A stretch of DNA of 64,000 nt from Lachnospiraceae bacterium. Its GTDB lineage: Bacteria > Bacillota > Clostridia > Lachnospirales > Lachnospiraceae. The DNA lies in the NCBI GenBank assembly GCA_022793195.1, contig JAAWCJ010000018.1, positions 102,993-166,992 on the forward strand. The letters run 5' to 3'. The notes beneath the pieces are model-generated. The model searched no databases, was not told the DNA's origin, and worked only from the letters and a program-made list of their open reading frames with translations. Made by a program: the position numbers and the translations under genes. Below, piece after piece: positions 9,751 to 17,711 of the stretch. Numbering within the stretch: the first letter of the stretch is position 1; every line of letters starts with the position of its first letter.

Positions 9751-9779
9751 TTGACAATAGGCAAAACTTAAGATATACT
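9751..9779 (+). promoter_or_regulatory. Promoter for the tRNA-Pro/tRNA-Glu unit
   Basis: Perfect -35 TTGACA and -10 TATACT, 17 bp apart, ending 11 bp before the first tRNA base. Strong housekeeping-type promoter, as expected for stable RNA. Confidence 0.85.
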
Positions 9780-9790
9780 TACTGAGGTAT

Positions 9791-9864
9791 CGAGGCGTGG
9801 CTCAGTTTGGTAGAGCGCCGTGTTCGGGACGCGGAGGCCGCAAGTTCGAATCTTGTCGCCTCGA
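9791..9864 (+). tRNA. tRNA-Pro (anticodon CGG)
   Basis: Full cloverleaf of 74 bases: acceptor arms CGAGGCG and CGCCTCG, D-arm with TGGCTCAGTTTGGTAGAGC, anticodon loop TTCGGGA giving CGG (reads CCG), T-loop TTCGAAT. CCA is not encoded. Confidence 0.95.
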
Positions 9865-9889
9865 TTATCTCCCGCAGATATGGAAGTAT

Positions 9890-9961
9890 GGCCTGTTGGT
9901 CAAGCGGTTAAGACGCCGCCCTCTCACGGCGGAAACAGGGGTTCGATTCCCCTACAGGCTA
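9890..9961 (+). tRNA. tRNA-Glu (anticodon CTC)
   Basis: Cloverleaf of 72 bases: acceptor GGCCTGT with ACAGGCT, anticodon stem CCGCC/GGCGG, loop CTCTCAC giving CTC (reads GAG), T-loop TTCGATT. It lies 25 bases after tRNA-Pro in one transcript. CCA is not encoded. Confidence 0.95.
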
Positions 9962-9986
9962 TTGGAGAATATGTTTGTCCAGACAG

Positions 9987-10023
9987 AAAGATTCGTGAAC
10001 CATTGAGCTTACGAATCTTTTTA
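9987..10023 (+). terminator. Terminator after the tRNA pair
   Basis: A perfect 10-bp stem, AAAGATTCGT with ACGAATCTTT, around a 14-base loop, then more T. It lies 25 bases after tRNA-Glu and ends just before mscL. Confidence 0.85.
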
Positions 10024-10046
10024 TCGTATGAAAAGAGGAATTTGCT

Positions 10047-10520
10047 GTGAGAAAAAAGAAAAAAGGCATTATAGGTGAATTTAAAGAGTTTATCATGCGG
10101 GGAAACGTGATGGATTTGGCGGTTGCAGTCATCATTGGAGGTGCGTTCCAGAAAATAATCACCTCTCTGACCAATGATATCATTATGCCCCTCGTGACTC
10201 TGGCGACAGGCGGCATTGATTTCAACAACTGGTTTATTGCGCTGGACGGGAGCAGCTACGGGACATTGGCGGAGGCCCAGGAGGCGGGGGCAGCCACTTT
10301 TAATTATGGGGCGTTTATCACGGTGGTTCTGGATTTCCTGATTTTGGCGGCGATTATTTTTGCCATGGTTAAGGGAATGAATGTTTTAGCTGAGAAAACC
10401 CATAAAAAGGAAGAAAAGGCGCCGGAGGAGCCGACTACGAAAAAGTGTCCTTACTGCCTGAGCGAGATTGCGGCAGAAGCCGTACGGTGCCCTCACTGTA
10501 CCTCTGAATTGGACAAGTAG
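10047..10520 (+). CDS. mscL: Large-conductance mechanosensitive channel with C-terminal zinc ribbon
   Basis: MscL opens under membrane tension and releases solutes in hypo-osmotic shock. The N-terminal amphipathic helix (GIIGEFKEFIMRGNVMDLAV) and first pore helix are typical; the second helix (FLILAAIIFAMVKGMNVL) follows a periplasmic loop. After the usual end near residue 130 the protein adds a zinc ribbon with two CPxC knuckles (CPYCLSEI and CPHC), an extension seen in some clostridial MscL proteins. Start is GTG with AGAGG 8 bp before it. Total 157 residues. It stands alone between two tRNA units. Confidence 0.95.
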   Translation: MRKKKKGIIGEFKEFIMRGNVMDLAVAVIIGGAFQKIITSLTNDIIMPLVTLATGGIDFNNWFIALDGSSYGTLAEAQEAGAATFNYGAFITVVLDFLILAAIIFAMVKGMNVLAEKTHKKEEKAPEEPTTKKCPYCLSEIAAEAVRCPHCTSELDK

Positions 10521-10545
10521 CAGGTGAAAAAATTTGATTTTGCTC

Positions 10546-10573
10546 TTGACTATTTGGAGGAAAATGCTAAAAT
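10546..10573 (+). promoter_or_regulatory. Promoter for tRNA-Val
   Basis: -35 TTGACT and -10 TAAAAT with a 16-bp spacer, ending 10 bp before the tRNA. Confidence 0.75.
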
Positions 10574-10583
10574 AGAGAGGTAC

Positions 10584-10657
10584 GGAAGCATAGCTCAGCT
10601 GGGATGAGCGTTCGCCTCACACGCGAGAGGTCATGGGTTCGAGCCCCATTGCTTCCA
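10584..10657 (+). tRNA. tRNA-Val (anticodon CAC)
   Basis: Cloverleaf of 74 bases: acceptor GGAAGCA with TGCTTCC, anticodon loop CTCACAC giving CAC (reads GTG), T-loop TTCGAGC. CCA is not encoded. Confidence 0.95.
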
Positions 10658-10666
10658 CTGAAGAGA

Positions 10667-10715
10667 AAAGCCGGAACTGTTGGGATTTTCAGCAGCTCCG
10701 GCTTTCTTCTTATTT
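10667..10715 (+). terminator. Terminator after tRNA-Val
   Basis: Long stem AAAGCCGGAACTG against CAGCTCCGGCTTT, extended by G-U pairs, followed by T-rich CTTCTTATTT. It starts ten bases after the tRNA. Confidence 0.8.
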
Positions 10716-10785
10716 GATAAGCCTAGCATAAACCAATGTCGGTTTAAAACCAAGCACTTTTTAAACTTTTTTTGGATTATTTTTC

Positions 10786-10814
10786 TTGACTTTTTTTCAA
10801 TATCAAATTAGAAT
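10786..10814 (+). promoter_or_regulatory. Promoter for the small XRE regulator
   Basis: -35 TTGACT and -10 TAGAAT with a 17-bp spacer, 21 bp before the start codon of the regulator. Confidence 0.7.
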
Positions 10815-10835
10815 GGAGGAAAGGAGGTTTCGTAT

Positions 10836-11045
10836 ATGCTGGCATATAAGATAGATGTGATAGAAACATTAAAAGAATCTGGATATAATAGCACTAGAAT
10901 ATTAAGGGAAAACATACTTAGCCAATCTGCTATGCAGAAGTTAAGGAAGGGGGAAATGATAGGAATTAAGACATTGGAACAACTTTGTGAATTATTGGAT
11001 ATGCAACCGGGAAATATAATAAAGTATGTGGAAAATAAACTATAA
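10836..11045 (+). CDS. Small XRE/Cro-type helix-turn-helix protein
   Basis: A 69-residue protein made almost only of a Cro/C1-type DNA-binding domain. The recognition region is NILSQSAMQKLRKGEMIG, followed by IKTLEQLCELLDMQPGNII, the usual end of this fold. It has no sensor or partner domain. AGGAGG lies 8 bp before ATG and a good promoter precedes it. It is followed by a 47-residue protein, probably in the same transcript, which ends at a strong terminator. Short regulators of this kind are common in clostridial accessory regions; the target is unknown, and base use is richer in A+T than the flanking core genes. Confidence 0.8.
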   Translation: MLAYKIDVIETLKESGYNSTRILRENILSQSAMQKLRKGEMIGIKTLEQLCELLDMQPGNIIKYVENKL

Positions 11046-11144
11046 AAAGTTTAATCAAAGCATTAGAAATAAACCCAAAATAGTTCATAATAGCATTATC
11101 AGATGAGGCAAGTAAATTGGATAAATAGAAAGGAGAATAGAAAG

Positions 11145-11288
11145 ATGGAGGTATTAAAAACAATGACAGCAAGAGAAGTTTTAAATCTCATTGAATGGCT
11201 GAAATCTAAAAATTTTACAAGTGATGACATCATTGACTGCATTGAATCGGTCGAAGGGAAAAAGAAAAAGGAGGAAAAAGAAGATTAA
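11145..11288 (+). CDS. Small charged protein of unknown function
   Basis: A 47-residue protein, MEVLKTMTAREVLNLIEWLK followed by a short helical part and a lysine/glutamate-rich tail (KKKKEEKED). I chose the ATG with AAGGAG 10 bp before it; an earlier ATG at 11103 has no binding site. I recognise no family. It is about 100 bp behind the XRE gene and directly before a terminator, so the two form a small unit. An antitoxin-like or adaptor role is possible but nothing in the sequence shows it. Confidence 0.5.
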   Translation: MEVLKTMTAREVLNLIEWLKSKNFTSDDIIDCIESVEGKKKKEEKED

Positions 11289-11325
11289 AAAAAGAGCGGA
11301 ACTTGCCACCGCTCTTTTTTTTGAA
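11288..11325 (+). terminator. Terminator after the XRE unit
   Basis: AAAAAAGAGCGG pairs with CCGCTCTTTTTT around a 9-base loop and ends in eight T. It would work in both directions because of the A-run on the left side. Confidence 0.85.
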
Positions 11326-11380
11326 AATCCCCAACAACAAAAGGCGACAATGATGTATGAGGGCTTAATAAGCATGGTAA

Positions 11381-11436
11381 CCGTCGATTGACAAGAGTGT
11401 GCAGACTGGAGCGTGTGTGTCCTTGTTAATCGACGG
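11381..11436. repeat. 15-bp inverted repeat with 26-bp spacer
   Basis: CCGTCGATTGACAAG at 11381-11395 is the reverse complement of CTTGTTAATCGACGG at 11422-11436 except for one G-T pair. No T-run follows on either strand, so it is not a simple terminator. It lies in the gap between two converging transcripts. It may be a recombinase or protein site, or an RNA hairpin at the 3' end of the surface-protein mRNA. Confidence 0.6.
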
Positions 11437-11499
11437 TAACATTGGTAGATATAAAAAATTGAATTTTTTTAAAGTATTACACGAAATACCACACAGGAT

Positions 11500-14205
11500 T
11501 CAGTTGTCAAAACCGCTTTGCCGACGGCGCCCGCATCTTTTCAGCTTTCCGATTGCCTGAAGATAAATGATTGTACAGCACAGGAATGATAAGACCATAG
11601 AAAGAAAATACCATTCCGTGGGGGCGGTATCACCTGTTTTGGGGCCAGAGACAGAACCTGCAGAGTTTTGTCCGGGCTTTTTGACGGGCTGGACAGGTTT
11701 CTGGGAAGTTCCCGGCGATGAAGGGTTTTCCGGGGAGGGCGTTTCTGTTGTCCCGGTTGCTTTTTTCTGCCATACTGCAGTCACAGTCACGGGATAATCC
11801 GGCATGGCAAAAGTGGTTACCGCCCTGGATGGATCTGCAAATGTGATTTTTTCTGAACTTTCCCATCCACGGAACAAATAGCCTTCTCTGGCTCCGGCAT
11901 CGATTGTCACCGTATCTCCAACCTTATAAATACCGGCTCCGCTTTTGGCTGCGCTGCTGTTTTTCACTGTCACAGAATAGAAGCCTTTCCATTTGGCAGC
12001 CAGTTTTACGCTGCTGCCAGGCATGGTAAAAGAGGTTTGTTTTGCCTGGGCATTGCCTAAAACTACGGTATCGGGAGATACTGTCCAGCCTTCAAAAACG
12101 TGATTATCCCAGTCCCCTGCCGATATGGTGACGGTGTCGCCTTCTAAATAAACGCCGGCGCCGCTTTCGTCGGCCTGGCTTTTTTCAATGTCAACGATAT
12201 AATAGCTGGAACTTCCGGCGCCGTCTCCCACGCGGATACTTCCATTTCCTTTGATCAACTGTCCAAGCTGCCGTACGGTTTTGTCAGGAGTGTTTTCAGG
12301 GAGCAGCAGGATGCCGTCTAGGACCAGGGTATCGGACACATCCAGATAGTGGGACAAGGTAGCGCTGGTCACATTTGTCCTGGCGTCAACCACAGCGCCC
12401 TCCTCCACTGTGAGGACAGCACCTTCCTCTACCTGGAGGATTCTGTCCTTTGCCCCAGAAGCGCCGTCTCCCAGGGTCAGAGTCTGTCCTGTTTCAATGA
12501 CAGTAGTTCCATTTGCTTTATTGATATAAGTATCATCATACATTTCAATGACAAATCCGTCGATGGATCCCGTATTTTGGAGGACAGCGTTATATCCTGT
12601 CAGACAGATGTGGGAGAAGTTTCCGGCGGAGACAATGGAACCGTCATTTTCCAGGCGGTTCTGGTTTTGGAGAAGACCCTTTGAAGCCACACGGATATTT
12701 CCATGGTTCTGTATGGTTCCTCCTGTCTGTGTCGATTTATTATATATGCTATAGAGGGAACCGCCGTCCTCAATCTGGACGGTCCCATTATTGACCAGTG
12801 ACCCGGAATTTCCGTTTGCCGAATAGATGTCAATGGAAGCACTCGCTGTGATTTTGGCGGTTTCTCCTTCCGGGACCGTGAGGGAGGCATTGTAATAACG
12901 GCCGACTGCCAGAGATTTTCCCTCCATATCGCTGTCCCAGACGACGTCGCCGACGACATGGCCGGTTCCCACAGATGTGACCTGGCCGGCAGACTGGTCA
13001 TAGGAACAGTTGCCATACCAGATTCCGTCACCCTGAAGATACAAAAGGTATTTCATCTTTTTCGTATACAGGGCGGAACCGTTTTTGATTTCTGTGTTGC
13101 CGGGGGACAGGGGAAGCTCCACATCATCGCCGGAAGAGGTGTTTTCCGCATACAGGGAGCTATTGTCTATTGTTAAGTGACGATAAGACAGAGAGCCAGA
13201 AACATTGCCGGAATCTGTGTTTCCCACTACACATACATGGCTGTTTGTAAACTGTATGTTTTTTGTGGTTTGAATTGCCTCCCCGGAACTGTTGATGACG
13301 GAGAGTTCACTGTCTTCCACTATGATGTCATGAGCGTTTTGTATTTGTACAGCTCCGATTGAACCGGACCCTGTTATTTTCACGTGGCTGTTGTTTTGAA
13401 TGATGATGCTGTCATAAGAACTCCATATGCCATTACAGCCGGCGGCGCCGTTTGAGGCATAGGCAATGGACAAATTGGTTTCGTCTAAGGTGATACCGCC
13501 TGGAGACTGTATACCATTTCCACCGGATATGATTTTCAGGGAACCGGAGCCTGTGACTGTAGAACGTTCCGACCCGGTTAAATATAATCCGGAACCGTTT
13601 GTGTTTGATTTTGCGGCTGTAATTTGATTTGTGCCTTCCAGACGGATTGTCACTGGTACACAGATCCAGATGCCGGAGGACTCAGCATCAATCACAGCAT
13701 TTTTCAAGATCAGAGTCCCGCCGGTTACATTCTGACCATCCAGTACAGGAACCCAGGTCATTGTACCGCTTCCGGCGCTGTATGTGGTTTCTGTTTTGGG
13801 AAGCTCGCTGGGAAACTGGAATTTTAGTCCGGCGCTTTTGTCTTCCAGTCTGGGAGCAGGAGAAAGAAAAATTTCTGCTGAAGCTTTTGTCTCGGCAGGA
13901 GCTTTTGATTCCTCAGAAGTGTTCGTCTCAGGGGAAGCCTGGGTTTCGTCAGTGGCTTTTGATTCTGTGGGAGCCTGAGTTTCTTCCGAAACTTTTGACT
14001 CTTCGGCGGCTGGGACTGTGGCAGCAGCCTTCGATTCATCGGTAACTTGAGTTTCCCCGGTGGTTTTTGACTCTTCAGGAATCTGAGTTTCGGCCGGTGG
14101 TTCTGATTCTGTGTTTTCTGCCGCGTAGATGGCCGGCGCAGGTATGGTAAACAGGAATATTGCTGACAAAAACCATGCCAGAAATTGTCTTTTTTTGATG
14201 CTCAT
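11500..14205 (-). CDS. Sortase-anchored surface protein with beta-helix and InlB-type repeats
   Basis: A 901-residue exported protein. The signal peptide (IKKRQFLAWFLSAIFLF, cleavage after YAA near residue 29) is followed by a low-complexity stalk of about 75 residues built from ESK/ETQ repeats. Then comes a long region of short beta-strand turns (GGNGIQSPGGITLDETNL, SYDSIIIQNNSHVKI), which suggests a right-handed beta-helix as in adhesins and polysaccharide-binding proteins. Two repeats of about 70 residues (AGVYLEGDTVTISAG and AGIYKVGDTVTIDAG, each ending in an AxW strand) resemble InlB-B/Flg_new repeats. The end has a PKTGD sorting signal at 855-859, a membrane helix and a basic tail. GGAAGGAG precedes ATG. 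It is divergent from the LytTR regulator, its likely controller. Confidence 0.85.
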   Translation of the reverse strand: MSIKKRQFLAWFLSAIFLFTIPAPAIYAAENTESEPPAETQIPEESKTTGETQVTDESKAAATVPAAEESKVSEETQAPTESKATDETQASPETNTSEESKAPAETKASAEIFLSPAPRLEDKSAGLKFQFPSELPKTETTYSAGSGTMTWVPVLDGQNVTGGTLILKNAVIDAESSGIWICVPVTIRLEGTNQITAAKSNTNGSGLYLTGSERSTVTGSGSLKIISGGNGIQSPGGITLDETNLSIAYASNGAAGCNGIWSSYDSIIIQNNSHVKITGSGSIGAVQIQNAHDIIVEDSELSVINSSGEAIQTTKNIQFTNSHVCVVGNTDSGNVSGSLSYRHLTIDNSSLYAENTSSGDDVELPLSPGNTEIKNGSALYTKKMKYLLYLQGDGIWYGNCSYDQSAGQVTSVGTGHVVGDVVWDSDMEGKSLAVGRYYNASLTVPEGETAKITASASIDIYSANGNSGSLVNNGTVQIEDGGSLYSIYNKSTQTGGTIQNHGNIRVASKGLLQNQNRLENDGSIVSAGNFSHICLTGYNAVLQNTGSIDGFVIEMYDDTYINKANGTTVIETGQTLTLGDGASGAKDRILQVEEGAVLTVEEGAVVDARTNVTSATLSHYLDVSDTLVLDGILLLPENTPDKTVRQLGQLIKGNGSIRVGDGAGSSSYYIVDIEKSQADESGAGVYLEGDTVTISAGDWDNHVFEGWTVSPDTVVLGNAQAKQTSFTMPGSSVKLAAKWKGFYSVTVKNSSAAKSGAGIYKVGDTVTIDAGAREGYLFRGWESSEKITFADPSRAVTTFAMPDYPVTVTAVWQKKATGTTETPSPENPSSPGTSQKPVQPVKKPGQNSAGSVSGPKTGDTAPTEWYFLSMVLSFLCCTIIYLQAIGKLKRCGRRRQSGFDN

Positions 14206-14308
14206 CTGAATTACTCCTTCCGTCTGTTCTGATTTTATTTTACTGATTCCCCAAAGTTTTACCAGTGCGAAATATTATAATTGGCTGTCAAAATCCGTTA
14301 TTGACAAA

Positions 14309-14337
14309 TTGACATTTTTGTGCATATGACATATGCT
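14309..14337 (+). promoter_or_regulatory. Promoter with overlapping palindrome before the response regulator
   Basis: -35 TTGACA and -10 TATGCT with 17 bp between. A second TTGACA begins 8 bp earlier (14301). The -10 overlaps the palindrome GCATAT-GAC-ATATGC at 14322-14336, a candidate operator. It is placed in the gap between the surface-protein gene and the regulator and could serve autoregulation. Confidence 0.5.
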
Positions 14338-14418
14338 TGTAGCAGCGGACAACTTGCCGGGATATAAAATATATGGGTAGATACTTTGTGTGCGTCCTGG
14401 AAAAGGAATGGTGAATGG

Positions 14419-15156
14419 ATGGATGAACTGAGGATTGCCGTATGTGAAGACAATTCGGAAGAGTGTAATATGCTGTTGTCTTTGATCAGGGACAGTGGGA
14501 TGAAGACGGAGATAAAAGTATTCACAACGGGAGAGGAGCTTTTGGAAAATTACCGTCAGGGCAGCTATGATCTGATTTTTATGGACATTTATATGGAAGG
14601 GATATCCGGTGTGGAGACGATAAAGAGGATTCGGGAACAGGATATGGAGGTGCCTGTGGCGTTTACCACCACCAGTACGGATTATGCGCTGGAAAGCTAT
14701 CGTCTGGATGTGGTTAAATATATAGAGAAACCTGTCAAAGCAAAAGCCGTGCAGGATATGCTGCAGTTGGCTTTTTTGAAACGTGGCAGTCTTCCGGGAT
14801 TGACAATTTTTATGGAATCGAAGAGGGTGGTTATCCCTTTTGGGCAGATTTTGTATGTAGAACAGCAGGCCCACGACCTGCTTTTTTATCTGTCGGATGG
14901 AAGATGCCTTCGGACAAAAGGGAGGCTGGATGAAGTAGAAGCCTCGTTTCCCCTGTTTTCTTTTATGCGCTGCCATAAAAGTTACCTTGCCAATCTTGCC
15001 TTTGTGACTGGTTTGGACACGGAACTTATGACTTTTCGGATGGTAAATGGCCACAACGTATACATACGCCGGGAGAGTATGAAAAAGGCAAAAACAGCGT
15101 GGGAGACTTATATGTTTGATGTGGTGCGCAGACTGGGAGGGACGTTGGATGAATAA
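14419..15156 (+). CDS. LytTR-family response regulator (AgrA type)
   Basis: A 245-residue response regulator. The receiver domain (1-120) has the acidic pair E10-D11, the phosphorylation site D56 in LIFMDIYM, and the conserved Lys in YIEKPVK. The C-terminal part (about 145-240) is a LytTR DNA-binding domain (FGQILYVEQQAHDLLFYLSD, then FPLFSFMRCHKSYLANL), which normally binds paired direct repeats upstream of surface, bacteriocin or competence genes. I take the ATG before DELRIAV as start; an earlier ATG at 14386 lacks support. Its last 8 bases overlap the kinase gene, so both are translated together. The divergent surface-protein gene is a natural target. Confidence 0.9.
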   Translation: MDELRIAVCEDNSEECNMLLSLIRDSGMKTEIKVFTTGEELLENYRQGSYDLIFMDIYMEGISGVETIKRIREQDMEVPVAFTTTSTDYALESYRLDVVKYIEKPVKAKAVQDMLQLAFLKRGSLPGLTIFMESKRVVIPFGQILYVEQQAHDLLFYLSDGRCLRTKGRLDEVEASFPLFSFMRCHKSYLANLAFVTGLDTELMTFRMVNGHNVYIRRESMKKAKTAWETYMFDVVRRLGGTLDE

Positions 15157-16966
15157 ATGGAGAAAGTTTTTAGCTGTTGCCGTGGTCCTTCTGGCTGTCC
15201 TGCTTTTCGGATATGCTTTTTATTCCGAACATTCTTTTTCAAAGGAAGAGGAAGGGGGCGTGGAAGTTCTTACGGAGTGGACGCTGGAAGCGGGAGGCGA
15301 GAGCGGACCTGTATCCCTTCCTTTTACGTTGAAAGGGCTTTCTGCCCGTATGCCGGTTGTCCTGACAGCCAGGATACAGCCCGGCCCGGGAGAATGTATT
15401 TATCTGAAAACCGTGTATGCCCCGGTGCGGGTATATATGGATGGGGAATTGGTTTTTACTTATGGGGAGGAGGGTGACTGGCCTTCTTTTCTTCCAGATC
15501 CGCCTACCATGGTCAAGTTGGTTCCTGCTTTGCAGACAAGCCGTCCGGTTACTCTGCGTCTGGAATTTTTGTTCCCTTCCCACAGGAATCAGCTGCCCAT
15601 CCAGCCTGTGGTTCTTGGGACTTCGGATCAGATTCTTCAAATGCTTTTTTCAGAGATGGGATTTTCCCTGTTTTTTTCCATTGTGTTGATCGCTCTGGGG
15701 ATTCTTCTGGCATTGATTTCCATTGTGCTGCTACGGTTTGAAAAAACAGGGATTTCCGTACTGTGGCTTGGACTGTTTTCGTTTCTTACCGGTATGTGGG
15801 TTTTGGGTGAGTGTGATCTTACCGGCATGTTTATTGACAATCCGACCATCTTGTACTTGATGGCCTTTATGGGCCTGTTTACATTTTCTGTCCCGCTGCT
15901 AAAACTTGGAGAGACGATTTTGAATCTTCACCGTCCTGAGCCGGTGAGATGGATGTATACAGGAATTGAATTTGCCGTCTTTTGCGCAGTACTCCTTCAG
16001 CTCACAGGTGTCTGCGCCCTGTCGAAGATCATGTATTTGTTCCATGTACTGATACCCTTGGCGCTTTGCGTTTTTGCGGGAACTGTTTTTTGGGAGGCTG
16101 TCCGGTATAAAAACAGATTTGCTACCCACTTTTTATTGTCGGCGATTGTGCTTGCTGTGTTTTCACTTCTTGAAGTGGCCAATTATTACCTGTTTCATTT
16201 CCATGTACAGATTACGTTTTTCTTTCAGGTGGGCGTCTTGCTTTTTGTGGTGCTGGTGTGTATCCAGTGTGGAAATTTCCTGCGTTACAGTTTTCTTATG
16301 CAGGCCAGGAATCGGAAACTTTCTTATGAATTATCCCTGATGGAGAAGCAGATGGAGGCACAAAAGAAAAGATATTCGATTCTTTATGAAATGGCGGCCT
16401 CCATTAAAATCCAGCGCCATGACTTAAAACATCAGCTTGCTGTGATACGAAATTACCATGAAAACCGCCAGGCAGAAAAGCTTACGGATTATCTGGACAG
16501 TCTGTCTGCAAATATCCCGATGGAGGATACGGAGCCCCTTTGCAGGAATGAAGCGGTCAATGCCGTTGCACTGTATTACCAGGGGCTTGCAAAAAAGGCA
16601 GGGATTTCACGTATATGGTTTTATCTGGACATTCCATCTGACAGCGGACGGGTTTCCGACAGCGATTTATGTATTATTGTCGGAAATCTGCTGGAAAATG
16701 CCATTGCGGCATGTGGCATTTTAGATGGCCGGACTTCTTTTATTCGCATGAAAAGCCATATACAGTATGATATTCTGGTGATTACCATGGACAATGCTTA
16801 TCAATCGGTGAAACAAAAGCCTGACGGTACATTTGTGTCGCAAAAGGCGGGCGGAGGCGTCGGTTTGGCCTCTATTATCTCTGTGGCGGAAAAGTATGGC
16901 GGAAATGCCAGGTTTGAAGCGCAAAATCAGGTTTTTTCTTCTTCTGTGTATTTGCATTTGAAATAA
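15149..16966 (+). CDS. GHKL-type membrane sensor histidine kinase
   Basis: A 605-residue partner for the preceding regulator. After one N-terminal membrane helix (about 7-25) comes an outside domain of about 150 residues with a beta-rich look (LPFTLKGLSARMPVVLTARI), then seven predicted membrane helices (about 175-400), the layout of 7TM-DISM-type sensors. The cytoplasmic part has the histidine box IQRHDLKHQLAVIRNY, the N box IVGNLLENAIAAC and the G box GGGVGLASIISVAEKYGG, as in AgrC-like kinases that pair with LytTR regulators. The outside domain could bind a sugar or peptide; the ligand is unknown. The recombinase gene begins 19 bp after its stop, so the kinase operon may include it. Confidence 0.88.
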   Translation: MNKWRKFLAVAVVLLAVLLFGYAFYSEHSFSKEEEGGVEVLTEWTLEAGGESGPVSLPFTLKGLSARMPVVLTARIQPGPGECIYLKTVYAPVRVYMDGELVFTYGEEGDWPSFLPDPPTMVKLVPALQTSRPVTLRLEFLFPSHRNQLPIQPVVLGTSDQILQMLFSEMGFSLFFSIVLIALGILLALISIVLLRFEKTGISVLWLGLFSFLTGMWVLGECDLTGMFIDNPTILYLMAFMGLFTFSVPLLKLGETILNLHRPEPVRWMYTGIEFAVFCAVLLQLTGVCALSKIMYLFHVLIPLALCVFAGTVFWEAVRYKNRFATHFLLSAIVLAVFSLLEVANYYLFHFHVQITFFFQVGVLLFVVLVCIQCGNFLRYSFLMQARNRKLSYELSLMEKQMEAQKKRYSILYEMAASIKIQRHDLKHQLAVIRNYHENRQAEKLTDYLDSLSANIPMEDTEPLCRNEAVNAVALYYQGLAKKAGISRIWFYLDIPSDSGRVSDSDLCIIVGNLLENAIAACGILDGRTSFIRMKSHIQYDILVITMDNAYQSVKQKPDGTFVSQKAGGGVGLASIISVAEKYGGNARFEAQNQVFSSSVYLHLK

Positions 16967-16985
16967 AAACATCAAGGAGGAGATT

Positions 16986-17594
16986 ATGAAAAAGACTTAT
17001 GCATATGTACATGTCAGTACCAGGGAACAAAAAGAGGACAGGCAGCTGCTGGCCATGAGGGATGTGGGAATTCAGGAAAAATATATTTTTATGGATAAGC
17101 AATCGGGAAAAGATTTTAACCGGCCGATGTATCAAAAGCTGCTGAGAAAGCTTCGGGAAGGAGATTTACTGTATGTAAAAAGCATTGACAGGCTGGGGAG
17201 GAATTATGCGGATATCCTGGAGCAATGGCGGTATTTGACGAAAAAGAAAAAGGTGGATATCTGCATTTTGGATATGCCGCTCCTGGATACCAGGAGGGAC
17301 GGTGACTTGATCGGAGTTTTTATTGGGGATGTGGTACTGCAGGTTCTGTCTTTTGTGGCGGAAAATGAACGGAAAAATATTTGGGAACGGCAGCGGGAAG
17401 GGATTGCTGCGGCAAAGAGGCGGGGAGTCTGCTTTGGCCGGCCGGAGAAGCCGCTTCCGGAAAATTTCCGGGAAGCTTATGACAGATGGCAGGACAAGAA
17501 AATAACAGGGATTCAGGCCGCAAAACTGTGTGGTATGCCGGTATCATCCTTTTATAATAAGGCGGGAAAACTGGGAGGAGGAGGAAAATACTGA
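16986..17594 (+). CDS. Serine recombinase, invertase/resolvase family, with altered catalytic residue
   Basis: A 202-residue small serine recombinase. The catalytic domain starts with TYAYVHVSTREQ: S11 is the nucleophile, and D68, R69 and R72 (SIDRLGRNY) are present. The position of the catalytic Arg 8 of gamma-delta resolvase, normally R in YxRVS, is H9 here; CAT is one transition away from the Arg codon CGT. A long helix (about 100-135) and a C-terminal helix-turn-helix (ITGIQAAKLCGMPVSSFYNK) complete a Hin/resolvase-type protein. AAGGAGGAG lies just before ATG. It sits 40 bp before a pair of inverted repeats that frame a promoter, so DNA inversion is the natural job. The R-to-H change may make it weak or dead. 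Confidence 0.88.
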   Translation: MKKTYAYVHVSTREQKEDRQLLAMRDVGIQEKYIFMDKQSGKDFNRPMYQKLLRKLREGDLLYVKSIDRLGRNYADILEQWRYLTKKKKVDICILDMPLLDTRRDGDLIGVFIGDVVLQVLSFVAENERKNIWERQREGIAAAKRRGVCFGRPEKPLPENFREAYDRWQDKKITGIQAAKLCGMPVSSFYNKAGKLGGGGKY

Positions 17595-17634
17595 TATAAA
17601 GATAAGATCAATCGAATTTTGGAGATAAGATTTT

Positions 17635-17657
17635 AAAAACGTGTACTTTTCTAGAAT
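17635..17657 (+). repeat. Left inverted repeat of the putative invertible segment
   Basis: A 23-bp site beginning AAAAACGTGTACTTTTC. Its reverse complement is found at 17777-17799 with 22 of 23 positions equal. The core is an imperfect dyad around GTAC, which suits a dimer of the serine recombinase encoded just upstream. Confidence 0.8.
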
Positions 17658-17682
17658 AGCTGTCTGTATCTGTTTTGACGAT

Positions 17683-17711
17683 ATCATATCACAAAAACAG
17701 GTACTTTTCAA
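17683..17711 (-). promoter_or_regulatory. Promoter inside the segment, now facing the recombinase gene
   Basis: On the minus strand: -35 TTGAAA (17706-17711), 17-bp spacer, extended -10 TGATATGAT (hexamer at 17683-17688). Transcription from it would run antisense into the 3' end of the recombinase gene. The -35 overlaps the third repeat copy, so recombinase binding could shut it. Confidence 0.7.
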
